Shown here piece by piece: positions 17,475 to 25,471 of a stretch of DNA of 50,892 bases. Position numbers and translations under genes: made by a program. The stretch comes from Prevotellaceae bacterium UBA711 (GTDB lineage: Bacteria; Bacteroidota; Bacteroidia; Bacteroidales; Bacteroidaceae). Position 1 is the first letter of the stretch, and every line of letters begins with the position of its first letter. The notes below the pieces were generated by a model. The model was not told where the DNA came from. It did not search any database and saw nothing but the letters and a program-made list of their open reading frames with translations. The DNA is taken from assembly GCA_002297545.1 (NCBI GenBank), contig DBLZ01000129.1, positions 461 through 51,352 of the forward strand. The letters run 5' to 3'.

Positions 17475-17651
17475 ATGAACAACGACCAAGAGAGCAAGAA
17501 GGACTATGAGTCCCCTCTCACCAAGAAAACCCAAGTGGAACTGGAGAACGGCATCTGCGTCACCTCCTGCGAACAGATAGAGGACAAGGTCAAGATGGAA
17601 GTGCAAGTCGACAACTGGAACTCCATCGACAATGATGTGACATTCAACTAA
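17475..17651 (+). CDS. 58-residue acidic peptide of unknown function
   Basis: An ATG at 17475 opens a 58-codon frame ending TAA at 17649-17651. It lies 42 bases after wzc and 30 bases before the fimbrillin-like gene, on the operon strand. The product starts MNNDQESKKDYESPLTKKTQ, has VELENGICVTSC in the middle (Cys 28 and Cys 32, C-x3-C) and ends VDNWNSIDNDVTFN. It lacks a signal peptide and membrane segment and is rich in Asp, Glu, Lys and Asn. Codons look like those of its neighbours. Short ORFs of the style Y-x-x-P ... E-x-G-x-C-x-x-S occur, as I recall, beside fimbrillin-like genes in Prevotella and Bacteroides. It could be a structural peptide, a modified-peptide precursor or a regulator. 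It is supported by position and spacing; function is unknown. Confidence 0.65.
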   Translation: MNNDQESKKDYESPLTKKTQVELENGICVTSCEQIEDKVKMEVQVDNWNSIDNDVTFN

Positions 17652-17681
17652 CTATACTAACTTAGCCCAACGAATCAGACA

Positions 17682-20600
17682 ATGAACAGACTATGCAGAC
17701 ACTGGCTCCCGCTGTTGCTGGGATGCCTGATATTTGCCTCATGCACCGAGGATGACCTCGTAGACCGTGTGGAAGAAGGACTGCCGATCACACTGAAACT
17801 ATCCTTCTCCGTACGCAAGGACAAGGACATCCCTGTCACACGCGCCACGGCCGAAATAGAGTCCAACATCTATGAGTTGGCTCTCTTCTTCTACAAGGAC
17901 AACGGCACCAAGCCCATCATCAAGCACTTTACAAACCTGCAGGCCCCAACGATCGATGCAAAGGGCAACTATATCTACGAGATAGAACTCGACCCACAGA
18001 ACGATGCAGAAATAGAAGGACTGACCAGCGGACAATACTACCTCTATGCCACGGCCAACTGGGACAATGCCTTCATGAACCTGCACGAGGACGAGGCTCT
18101 GCTGGAGAACGGCATCTCCTTTGAGAACTTCAAGAAGCATGTCGTGACCCGCAAACTGGGCAACAACAACCTCGACCTGATGGTGCGCTCCCCGATGAGT
18201 GGCAAGTTCGGCAAATGGACCGGCGACGGTAGCATCATTCTGGAGCCGGGCGAGAACAACTTCACCGGCAAGGGCGAAGACTATCGCATACACCTGCGCC
18301 GATTGATGGCCAAGATACAGCTCAACATCTCCACAGGCTCCGACGATGTCAAGTTCACACCCGAGAGCTACAGCATCTACAACTTCTCCTGCTCGTCCAC
18401 CCTGTTCGAACGCATGGGATGGGACAATGACGACACAGGCACCAAGCCCACCGGCCTGGACTATGCGGGAGAAGGAGTGTTCGACCAATTCGAGAACCTC
18501 AGGTTCATCGACGGCAGCAACGGCAGCATCCTCTTCTATATGCCCGAGAATGTGCAGAAGATCACCGGAGAGACCTACAACAAGTTCATGGCCTCCGAAA
18601 ATCCACAGGCTATGCGCGAAAAGCGCAAGAATCCTGACGATACGGAAGAGAACCGCCCATTTGAATACGCTCCGGAGCACAGCACCTACGTAGTCATCAA
18701 GGGATACTACGAAGGACCCATCAGCGAGAAGGATCCTCAGAAGGTGAGAGGCGACGTCACCTACACCATACAGCTGGGCGACTTCAATCCCACACGTGGT
18801 GGAGTGGACAACTTCACTCTGCGACGCAACACGGCATACACCTACAACGTCAAGATCAACGGTGTAAGCAGCATCACCAAGGAGTCGTGGGCCGAGAACT
18901 TCGACGAAGAAGAGCGCCCCGGTGCCGAGGGCGACCTGATAGCGGAGACCGAGGGATCCGTCATCGTCCCCTTGGACGCACACTACGAAAAGGTGCAGCT
19001 GCGCATCCGGAAGAGCATAATCGAGAACCCCGTCTTCTTCGTCAATACCCCGTTCTGCAATACAGAGAAGGTAAGCAAGTATGGCATAGACCCCGTACAG
19101 TTGGGTAACGAAGCCGATGTACCCGACGACTCCAAAGACTACAAGTGGGTACACTTCTCCAAGCCCGATGACGCAAAGACCTTTGGCAAATACAACAAAG
19201 GAGTGGGGCTGGGCACGGTATTCGACCTGCTACGGGAACTCAATGACATACAGCAAAACGGCAAAACCGAGACGGCCCACTGCAGAGTGATAGACGGATA
19301 CATCTACACCACGGCCTACGTGGATGAGAACTTCTACTCCAAGAACCCCATCGATGGCAGCGGCGTGTCCCTGTCCGACTTCATCGACAAGCCCAACCGC
19401 TCGCTGCTCATCTGCACCACCAAGGAGATCAGCGTAGACGGCAAGAGCACATACGTCACCAAGAACATCATCTCCCTCTCCCAGTGCGCCATACATACCA
19501 TCTACCCCATTGACGACAGCAACATCAGCGACCCGACATACAATCCCTTCGGTATCGAGAAGATCAACGAATGGCCGGACATGCAGCGCGGAACCACCAC
19601 GGTGGACAACGACCTGACGCTCGAAGAGGGCTGGGCCAACACACAGAAACTCATCGGTACCATGAGCGGTGACTACACAAGCGCCGTAGGCTACATGTTC
19701 CCCGACAACTCCTCCATATCGCCCACATTCACCACCGGCGACGTAAAGCACGTGCCGTATGTCGCCGCCATGTCCCGCAACCGCGACGTAGATGATAACG
19801 GCATCATCGATGACAGCGAGCTGAAATGGTATATCCCTGCCCGCAACCAGTGTGTGACACTGTGGATGGGCAACCGCGACCTGGGTGAATATCGTCCCTA
19901 CGATGCAGACGATCTGAGCACGACCCAAAACGTAGAGGGGCCAGAAGGCCTCATACACACCAGCTCCAAGGGCCAGTCCAAGGTATGGTGGGCCATCGAA
20001 GGTGCTTCGTTCGGCAACCAGGACGGCAGCTACGACATGCGATGCATACGTAATCTGAACGAGAACCACTATAAAAGTACTCCAAGCCAGTTCTCAAAGT
20101 GTACGGGCAATATCATCGAGATACAGGGACTGAGCGACAAAAGCATACGTAACACCAATATGGAAGGTGAATATGCACCATTTCACAAGGAGCGTGAGTT
20201 GAACAACCGTGTAGCCCGTAAGTTCGAGGTGGCACAGAACGACCTCACCATTTACGAAGGAGGATCTGCCGGTGACACCTACACTCCGGATGTCGTGATT
20301 GACAACGATGACTGTGACAACTCAAGAACTCAAGGGCAGACAAGATACTACATACATACCGTAACTGTAAGCATAGCCAGAGTGGACGGCCGCAAATACT
20401 ATGCCAACAGTTCTAACTCACTGATTGGAGCTACCGAAATAACCGGCAACACATATACCGGGACAGTGACCGCCCAGGGAGGAAAGACCATCAATCTAAA
20501 CTACAAGACCACTTCCTTTCTCTATATCCTCGCTGATAACGGCAACTATGTGGAAATAGGCTCTGAGAAAGACGGCAATAAAAACTCCAAGGCCAATATC

Positions 20601-20972
20601 AACGGCGCCACCGTATTGGACTCCAACAAACCCGTTGCAGCCAAAACCAGAAGCACATTTACTTTGGAGGAGATAAAAGCCCTCACCAATCTTGCCGCAG
20701 CCAACTACTCGCAAGAGGCCGACAAAAGTGATCTGGGACAATGGCGTGTACCCAACCAGCGCGAATTGTCTCTGATCATGAGCTACGTAAGCATAGGCAC
20801 CATAAGCAGCAGTTCTTTCAGCGATGCGAGCTATGCCTGCAGCACCTTCTACACGGCACAGCAATCCGGGAAGTCAGCCCCGTTCCACGTCAACAACATT
20901 ACCGGTGATGCCTACATAACCCTGGGTACCACAGCTTCATACAGGATACGCCCCGTACGAGATGTGAAATGA
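17682..20972 (+). CDS. Large fimbrillin-like (DUF4906/Mfa-type) surface lipoprotein
   Basis: The 1096-residue protein begins with a lipoprotein signal, LLLGCLIFASC, with Cys 21 as lipid site. The next region (ITLKLSFSVRKDKDIPVTRA, ESNIYELALFFYKDNG) is the typical N-terminal beta domain of Bacteroidales fimbrillins. Later segments DNGIIDDSELKWYIPARNQC and QWRVPNQRELSLIMSY, near the C-terminus, match what I recall for DUF4906 proteins and fimbrial tip/anchor subunits. It is probably an outer-membrane-anchored or pilus-associated adhesin. It follows the 58-residue peptide and precedes an OmpA-family gene by 42 bases, so the operon couples polysaccharide export with a surface protein. No other pilin gene is visible. 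Confidence 0.78.
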   Translation: MNRLCRHWLPLLLGCLIFASCTEDDLVDRVEEGLPITLKLSFSVRKDKDIPVTRATAEIESNIYELALFFYKDNGTKPIIKHFTNLQAPTIDAKGNYIYEIELDPQNDAEIEGLTSGQYYLYATANWDNAFMNLHEDEALLENGISFENFKKHVVTRKLGNNNLDLMVRSPMSGKFGKWTGDGSIILEPGENNFTGKGEDYRIHLRRLMAKIQLNISTGSDDVKFTPESYSIYNFSCSSTLFERMGWDNDDTGTKPTGLDYAGEGVFDQFENLRFIDGSNGSILFYMPENVQKITGETYNKFMASENPQAMREKRKNPDDTEENRPFEYAPEHSTYVVIKGYYEGPISEKDPQKVRGDVTYTIQLGDFNPTRGGVDNFTLRRNTAYTYNVKINGVSSITKESWAENFDEEERPGAEGDLIAETEGSVIVPLDAHYEKVQLRIRKSIIENPVFFVNTPFCNTEKVSKYGIDPVQLGNEADVPDDSKDYKWVHFSKPDDAKTFGKYNKGVGLGTVFDLLRELNDIQQNGKTETAHCRVIDGYIYTTAYVDENFYSKNPIDGSGVSLSDFIDKPNRSLLICTTKEISVDGKSTYVTKNIISLSQCAIHTIYPIDDSNISDPTYNPFGIEKINEWPDMQRGTTTVDNDLTLEEGWANTQKLIGTMSGDYTSAVGYMFPDNSSISPTFTTGDVKHVPYVAAMSRNRDVDDNGIIDDSELKWYIPARNQCVTLWMGNRDLGEYRPYDADDLSTTQNVEGPEGLIHTSSKGQSKVWWAIEGASFGNQDGSYDMRCIRNLNENHYKSTPSQFSKCTGNIIEIQGLSDKSIRNTNMEGEYAPFHKERELNNRVARKFEVAQNDLTIYEGGSAGDTYTPDVVIDNDDCDNSRTQGQTRYYIHTVTVSIARVDGRKYYANSSNSLIGATEITGNTYTGTVTAQGGKTINLNYKTTSFLYILADNGNYVEIGSEKDGNKNSKANINGATVLDSNKPVAAKTRSTFTLEEIKALTNLAAANYSQEADKSDLGQWRVPNQRELSLIMSYVSIGTISSSSFSDASYACSTFYTAQQSGKSAPFHVNNITGDAYITLGTTASYRIRPVRDVK

Positions 20973-21014
20973 TTTTGCAATACGATCAACACAACAAGAC
21001 TAACACATAAGAAC

Positions 21015-22223
21015 ATGACAAAGAAAATCATTACGAGCACCTTGTGCTCTTTGGCACTATGCTCAGCCTTCGCACAGACCAATGTCACGGTGGAAGAGAA
21101 GGTGGAGTACAGCACGGACAAGTACAAGGTGGAGACAAACCACTTCTGGAACAACTGGTTCGTAAGCGTGGGAGCAGGCGGACAGGTCTATTTCGGCGAC
21201 CATGACAGGCAATGCAGCTTTGGAGACCGTATCGCCCCCGCACTGGACGTGGCTGTGGGCAAATGGTTCACACCCGGCATTGGCGTGCGCCTGGGCTATA
21301 GCGGCCTGCAGCAACGCGGCGCCACACAGACGTGGGACAATCCCAACGGCGGTGTACACAATACAGGCACACCGTTACAAGGCAAGTATACGCACGATTA
21401 CGGTTACCTCTGCAAGCAGAAATTCAACATGGGCAATCTGCATGCCGACGTGATGTTCAACGTGCTGAACCTCTTCGGCGGCTACAACGAAAAGCGCCGC
21501 TGGGACCTCAGCCCCTATGGCGGTGTAGGCTTCGCATGGGTCTACGACTCCCCGGTGGCCCATGAGGTCAGTGCCAACGTGGGCCTGCTCACATCATGGC
21601 ATTTCTGCAAGGCTTTGGCCCTGAACCTGGACATACACGCCATGTTTGTCAACGACCGCTTCGACGGTGAGGGCGGCGGACGCTTCGGCGAGGGCAACCT
21701 CTCCGCCACTCTGGGCCTGAGCTATCACTTCAAGAACCGTGGATGGAACCGCAGCAAGACCGTCTACCGCTACGAGAAGGTGGACCTGGAGGCCATGAAC
21801 CGTCAGCTGCAGACCATCAGCGAGGAGAACGAGCGCATGAAGAAGCTTCTGGCCGATGGCAACCGTCAGGGTGCCCAGACCATAGTGAAGAAAATTGCCG
21901 CCGGCAACCTCGTCACCTTCAAGATCAACAAGTCCAAGCTCAGCAACGAGGCCCGTGCCAACCTTGGCCTCCTGGCCGAGGTCATCAAGCAGGGTGACCC
22001 CGAGACTGTGTACACCATCACGGGCTATGCCGATGCCGGCACCGGCAACACGGTCATCAACCAGCGCCTAAGCAAGGAACGTGCCGAGGCCGTATACCAG
22101 TGCCTCATCAATGAATTCGGCGTCTCCAAGTCCCAGCTCCGCATCGACTACAAGGGTGGTGTGGGCAACATGTTCTACAACGACCCGCGCCTGAGCCGGG
22201 CCGTCATCACCCGAGGAGAATAA
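21015..22223 (+). CDS. OmpA-family outer membrane protein
   Basis: The 402-residue protein has a signal peptide (MTKKIITSTLCSLALCSAFA, cleavage before Gln 21). An N-terminal beta-barrel-like part with SVGAGGQVYFGDHD and many Gly/aromatic strands runs to about residue 245. A short helical linker (EAMNRQLQTISEENERMKKL) then leads to a C-terminal OmpA-like peptidoglycan-binding domain, with VTFKINKSKLSNEARANLGL and GYADAGTGNTVINQRLSKER. It would tie the outer membrane to the cell wall and could serve as a stable partner for the fimbrillin-like lipoprotein encoded just upstream. It is the last gene of the long operon; a hairpin follows at 22233-22262. Confidence 0.9.
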   Translation: MTKKIITSTLCSLALCSAFAQTNVTVEEKVEYSTDKYKVETNHFWNNWFVSVGAGGQVYFGDHDRQCSFGDRIAPALDVAVGKWFTPGIGVRLGYSGLQQRGATQTWDNPNGGVHNTGTPLQGKYTHDYGYLCKQKFNMGNLHADVMFNVLNLFGGYNEKRRWDLSPYGGVGFAWVYDSPVAHEVSANVGLLTSWHFCKALALNLDIHAMFVNDRFDGEGGGRFGEGNLSATLGLSYHFKNRGWNRSKTVYRYEKVDLEAMNRQLQTISEENERMKKLLADGNRQGAQTIVKKIAAGNLVTFKINKSKLSNEARANLGLLAEVIKQGDPETVYTITGYADAGTGNTVINQRLSKERAEAVYQCLINEFGVSKSQLRIDYKGGVGNMFYNDPRLSRAVITRGE

Positions 22224-22232
22224 GAATCCTTA

Positions 22233-22262
22233 GGAGGGTGTGTCAAAACAGGCACATCCTCC
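22233..22262 (+). terminator. Hairpin after the polysaccharide operon
   Basis: GGAGGGTGTG at 22233-22242 pairs with CACATCCTCC at 22253-22262 with one mismatch and a 10-base loop. It begins 9 bases after the ompA-like stop. A C8 run follows rather than a T run, so it is a weak intrinsic terminator or an mRNA-end stabiliser. Confidence 0.4.
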
Positions 22263-22285
22263 CCCCCCACCACTCTCACCACATG

Positions 22286-22407
22286 TAGTAGGACATCGTC
22301 CCTCCCTCCCATTACTATGCACCGGAACGGTGCACCTACTATCCTCACAACACCATCCGGCCCGACGTTCTTGCTCCAACACAGCATTCCGTCGGGCCGG
22401 ATGGTGT
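22286..22407. repeat. Intergenic hairpin repeat, copy 1
   Basis: This copy contains nested dyads. TAGTAGG (22286-22292) pairs with CCTACTA (22335-22341) and encloses TGCACCG-GAA-CGGTGCA (22318-22334). A 17-bp perfect inverted repeat follows, ACACCATCCGGCCCGAC (22350-22366) with its complement at 22391-22407 around a 24-base loop. The words GTGCACCTACT and CCATCCGGCCCGAC recur downstream of the toxin-antitoxin genes (copy 2). It resembles a REP/REPIN-like or MITE-like element. No coding capacity is seen. Confidence 0.7.
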
Positions 22408-22455
22408 CTGTAAGGATTACCTCCATGAAATTATGCCTGACGGCATGTTCGACGA

Positions 22456-22487
22456 TTTGCGAATATCAAAATAAATAGGTAACTTTG
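22456..22487 (+). promoter_or_regulatory. Promoter of the higB-higA operon
   Basis: TTTG at 22456-22459 and TAACTTTG at 22480-22487 match the Bacteroides primary sigma factor -33 (TTTG) and -7 (TAnnTTTG) boxes, with a 20-base spacer. The start codon of the toxin gene lies 20 bases downstream of the -7 box. Confidence 0.75.
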
Positions 22488-22507
22488 CACACAGAAACAC
22501 TACCGAC

Positions 22508-22828
22508 ATGTATATAGAATACGACCAGGAGGAATACCTGTGGGAACTCTATACGAAGGGAAAGACAAGCGACAAGAAACATCGTTACCAACCGGAAGTG
22601 ATAAGAGGGTATCAGAAAGCCGTCTTTGTGCTATCATCGGCAAAACGCATTGAGGATTTATTTCTTAACCACTCCCTGAATTACGAAGCCCTGCAGGGCG
22701 ATAAAAAAGGAATTTCGTCTGTTAGGATAAACAAGAAGTACCGCCTCGAGTTCACTGTCAAAGAGATTAAACACGAGCAAATAATAACCTGCTGCCGTCT
22801 GCTGGACATCAGCAACCACTACAAATGA
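22508..22828 (+). CDS. higB: HigB-like toxin (RelE/ParE superfamily)
   Basis: The 106-residue protein carries the HigB/plasmid-maintenance killer signature (PF05015): LNYEALQGDKKGISSVRIN followed by KKYRLEF, and a C-terminal strand with TCCRLLDISNHYK. HigB toxins are ribosome-dependent mRNA interferases. The size is close to the usual 90-110 residues. The gene precedes its antitoxin, the toxin-first order typical for HigBA, and overlaps it by ATGA. A consensus promoter lies just upstream. It sits between two copies of a hairpin repeat, which suggests an inserted cassette. Confidence 0.9.
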   Translation: MYIEYDQEEYLWELYTKGKTSDKKHRYQPEVIRGYQKAVFVLSSAKRIEDLFLNHSLNYEALQGDKKGISSVRINKKYRLEFTVKEIKHEQIITCCRLLDISNHYK

Positions 22829-23166
22829 TTTGCCATATGGAAAGAAGAATGTATGCACCACATGAGTTGCAACCGTCCATGCCAATACATCCGGGCGAAA
22901 TACTGAAGGATGAGCTGGAAGCGCGCAACATGTCGCAAAGAAAATTTGCAAGCCTCATAGGAGTGTCCTACTCGGTGCTCAATGAAATTATAAACGGCAA
23001 ACGACCGGTAACCACAGAATATGCCTTAAAGATAGAGGCAGCGACAGATATTCCTGCCTACATCTGGATAGACATGCAGGCACGCTACAATATGCAAACA
23101 GCGCGTAACGACAGGAAGTTATCAGCGATTTTGGATAATATACGCAAGGCTGTGGCCGTATTATAA
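22825..23166 (+). CDS. higA: HigA-like antitoxin (XRE-family)
   Basis: The 113-residue protein has the HigA/VapI-type helix-turn-helix: MPIHPGEILKDELEARNMSQ, then RKFASLIGVSYSVLNEIING, then KRPVTTEYALKIEAATDIPA. It should bind HigB and repress the shared promoter at 22456-22487. The ATG at 22825 is chosen because it forms the 4-base overlap with the toxin stop; a later ATG at 22837 would also keep the whole domain. Both genes look intact. Confidence 0.9.
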   Translation: MICHMERRMYAPHELQPSMPIHPGEILKDELEARNMSQRKFASLIGVSYSVLNEIINGKRPVTTEYALKIEAATDIPAYIWIDMQARYNMQTARNDRKLSAILDNIRKAVAVL

Positions 23167-23245
23167 AGGACATCTCCGCAAATAACTCCAATTTGCATTT
23201 CGTCACATCCTCTGTATCAACTGCACTTCAACCACGCACCATATA

Positions 23246-23306
23246 GTGCACCTACTGTCCATCCGGCCCGACATCATGCCAACAACACTGATATCGAGCC
23301 GGATGG
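23246..23306. repeat. Intergenic hairpin repeat, copy 2
   Basis: GTGCACCTACT (from 23246) is followed by CCATCCGGCCCGA (23259-23271), which pairs with TCGAGCCGGATGG (23294-23306) with one mismatch. These words are shared with copy 1 at 22286-22407, and the two copies flank higB-higA in the same orientation. Confidence 0.7.
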
Positions 23307-23345
23307 CTTTTGCATCAAATTAGCCATGAGATACAATAATAGATG

Positions 23346-23353
23346 TATCTTTG
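23346..23353 (+). promoter_or_regulatory. Possible orphan promoter (-7 box)
   Basis: TATCTTTG matches the TAnnTTTG -7 consensus, but no TTTG lies 19-21 bases upstream. No + strand gene follows before the convergent pckA end, so if it is used it would make a non-coding RNA. Confidence 0.3.
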
Positions 23354-23610
23354 TACACTTTAGCTGACACGCCTACACATCCCGCTATTAGCACCACAGG
23401 CGCGACCCATGGCTGTCAGCGTTCAACAAGAGCCATTTAGCCATACATCCTGTGGCACACAGCCATGCACCCCCGCAGGAGAGCGGCCGTCCCTCCCCCC
23501 TCGTCATCGCGACGACAGTGCACTGCTGCCACTGCCCCGGGGATTTGCTCCCGTGGAGGCAGCTGCGAATAAATGGGTTTATGGGAGCGGAAGAACGTGA
23601 AGATGCGGCG

Positions 23611-23650
23611 GCAAGAACCGGTTCTTGCAAATGTATAAACCGGTTCTTGC
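23611..23650. repeat. 18-bp perfect palindrome with a partial second copy
   Basis: GCAAGAACCGGTTCTTGC at 23611-23628 is its own reverse complement. AACCGGTTCTTGC recurs at 23638-23650 after a 9-base spacer. It could be an operator for a dimeric regulator or part of a transcript end. No gene starts close by. Confidence 0.6.
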
Positions 23651-23682
23651 CGGCCGATATCCATGGGACGACATACAAAAGA

Positions 23683-23718
23683 CCGCCCCTCGACCATCTG
23701 TGAGACAGCGAGGGGCGG
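23683..23718 (-). terminator. Intrinsic terminator of pckA
   Basis: CCGCCCCTCG (23683-23692) pairs perfectly with CGAGGGGCGG (23709-23718). Read on the minus strand, the stem is followed by TCTTTTGT. It lies about 30 bases after the pckA stop. Confidence 0.8.
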
Positions 23719-23749
23719 AGGTATATGTGCCTATCTTCTTTATCGGAGA

Positions 23750-25351
23750 TTAGAGCTTGGGACCTGCGGCAACGAGAGCCTTACCAGCCTCGTTGGTGGT
23801 GTACTTGTTGAAGTTCTTGATGAAGCGAGATGCCAGATCCTTGGCCTTCTCTTCCCACTCGGCAGCGTTTGCGTAGGTGTCGCGGGGATCGAGGATGGCG
23901 GGATTAACGTTGGGCAGGGAGGTGGGAACCTCGAAGTCGAACATAGGTATCTTCTTGGTCTCGGCCTTCAGGATGCTGCCATCGAGGATGGCGTCGATGA
24001 TGCCACGGGTGTCGGGTATGGAGATACGCTTGCCTGTGCCGTTCCAACCAGTGTTGACGAGGTAAGCCTTGGCACCGGACTTCTTCATCTTCTTCACGAG
24101 CTCCTCGGCGTACTTGGTGGGGTGCAACTCCAGGAATGCCTGGCCGAAGCAAGCTGAGAAAGTGGGAGTGGGCTCGGTGATGCCGCGCTCTGTACCTGCC
24201 AACTTTGCGGTGAAGCCGCTCAGGAAGTAGTACTGGCACTGCTCGGGGGTCAGGATAGACACGGGAGGCAGCACGCCGAATGCGTCAGCAGAGAGGAAGA
24301 TTACGTTCTTGGCTGCTGGAGCAGAGCTTCCGGGCTGAATGTTGTTGATGTGATGGATGGGGTAAGATACGCGGGTGTTCTCTGTAGCGCTCTTGTCGTT
24401 GAAGTCGATCTTGCCGTCCTCGGAAACGATGACGTTCTCCAGCAGGGCGTTACGCTTGATGGCACCGTAGATGTCGGGCTCGTGCTCCTTGGAGAGGCCG
24501 ATAACCTTGGCATAGCAGCCGCCCTCGAAGTTGAAGACGCCGTTGTCGTCCCATCCGTGCTCGTCGTCACCGATAAGGCGACGCTTGGGATCTGTAGACA
24601 GGGTGGTCTTGCCGGTGCCGGAGAGACCGAAGAAGATGGCGGTGTTCTCGCCGTTCATGTCGCAGTTGGCAGAGCAGTGCATGCTGGCGATGCCCTTGAG
24701 GGGGAGGTAGTAGTTCATCATGGAGAACATGCCCTTCTTCATCTCGCCACCGTACCATGTGTTGATGATAACCTGCTCGCGGCTGGTGATGTTGAAAGCT
24801 ACGCAAGTCTCGGAGTTGATGCCGAGTTCCTTCCAGTTCTCCACCTTGGCCTTAGAGGCGTTGTACACCACGAAGTTGGGCTCGAAGTTGGCCAGCTCCT
24901 CAGCGGTGGGACGGATGAACATGTTGGTCACGAAGTGAGCCTGCCATGCCACCTCCATGATGAAGCGGACAGCCATGCGGGTGTCGGCGTTGGCACCGCA
25001 GAAGCAGTCTACTACGTAGAGCTCCTTGTTGCACAATTCCTTCTTGGCGATTTCCTTAACGGTAGCCCAGGTTTCCTCGCTCATGGGCTTGTTGTCGTTC
25101 TTGTAGTCGTCGGAGGTCCACCATACGGTATCCTTGGAGTTCTCGTCCATGACAATGAACTTATCCTTAGGAGAACGGCCGGTGTATACGCCGGTCATTA
25201 CGTTCACGGCGTCGAGCTCGGTGTTCTGACCCTTCTCATAACCTTCGAGACCAGCCTTGGTCTCCTCGGCATACAACTGCTCATAAGAGGGGTTGTGTGC
25301 AATCACGGTAGAACCTGTGATGCCATACTGTGTCAAATCTAATGTTGCCAT
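23750..25351 (-). CDS. pckA: Phosphoenolpyruvate carboxykinase (ATP)
   Basis: The 533-residue protein is a full-length ATP-type PEP carboxykinase. It has the kinase-1a P-loop GLSGTGKTTLS at residues 242-252, the metal-binding GDDEHGW at 261-267, TGRSPKDKF at 57-65 and NTWYGGEMKKGMFS at about 197-210. It interconverts oxaloacetate plus ATP with phosphoenolpyruvate, CO2 and ADP. In many Bacteroidales the reaction runs in the carboxylating direction during succinate fermentation. A TACCTTTG box (minus strand, 25402-25409) and a clear intrinsic terminator bound the gene, so it is probably monocistronic. PEP is also the donor for pyruvyltransferases such as the one at 1236. Confidence 0.97.
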   Translation of the reverse strand: MATLDLTQYGITGSTVIAHNPSYEQLYAEETKAGLEGYEKGQNTELDAVNVMTGVYTGRSPKDKFIVMDENSKDTVWWTSDDYKNDNKPMSEETWATVKEIAKKELCNKELYVVDCFCGANADTRMAVRFIMEVAWQAHFVTNMFIRPTAEELANFEPNFVVYNASKAKVENWKELGINSETCVAFNITSREQVIINTWYGGEMKKGMFSMMNYYLPLKGIASMHCSANCDMNGENTAIFFGLSGTGKTTLSTDPKRRLIGDDEHGWDDNGVFNFEGGCYAKVIGLSKEHEPDIYGAIKRNALLENVIVSEDGKIDFNDKSATENTRVSYPIHHINNIQPGSSAPAAKNVIFLSADAFGVLPPVSILTPEQCQYYFLSGFTAKLAGTERGITEPTPTFSACFGQAFLELHPTKYAEELVKKMKKSGAKAYLVNTGWNGTGKRISIPDTRGIIDAILDGSILKAETKKIPMFDFEVPTSLPNVNPAILDPRDTYANAAEWEEKAKDLASRFIKNFNKYTTNEAGKALVAAGPKL

Positions 25352-25401
25352 TGTATTATAAAATTTAGATGTTTTAGTGTGTCCTTGTTCCTATCTCGGT
25401 G

Positions 25402-25409
25402 CAAAGGTA
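25402..25409 (-). promoter_or_regulatory. -7 box upstream of pckA
   Basis: On the minus strand this reads TACCTTTG, matching TAnnTTTG, 50 bases before the pckA start codon. No clear TTTG -33 box is visible at the usual distance. Confidence 0.55.
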
Positions 25410-25471
25410 GTCATTTCTCCGGAGAGACTATCTATGCATATAGTACTATCTTCACTAAAAAGCATGTTTTG

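Larger units (their letters stand above)
23167..23749. other. 583-base gene-free stretch between higA and pckA
   Basis: No credible gene is seen; short frames here lack any recognisable domain. It holds hairpin repeat copy 2 (23246-23306), a TAnnTTTG box (23346-23353), a GC-rich dyad (GCTGCC ... GGCAGC around 23525-23565), a palindrome with a partial second copy (23611-23650) and the pckA terminator (23683-23718). A small RNA starting near 23360 is possible but unproven. Confidence 0.5.

Noticed and set aside
11751..17651. A complete lasso-peptide or other RiPP biosynthetic cluster
   Set aside because: No asparagine-synthetase-like cyclase, transglutaminase-like protease, radical SAM enzyme or dedicated peptide exporter is present; only tailoring-type families are seen, so the RiPP idea is kept as a hypothesis.
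23409..23703. Short + and - strand frames in the higA-pckA gap
   Set aside because: Composition is Pro/Arg/His-rich without domains, several frames overlap each other, and the region carries palindromes and a terminator, so coding is unlikely.
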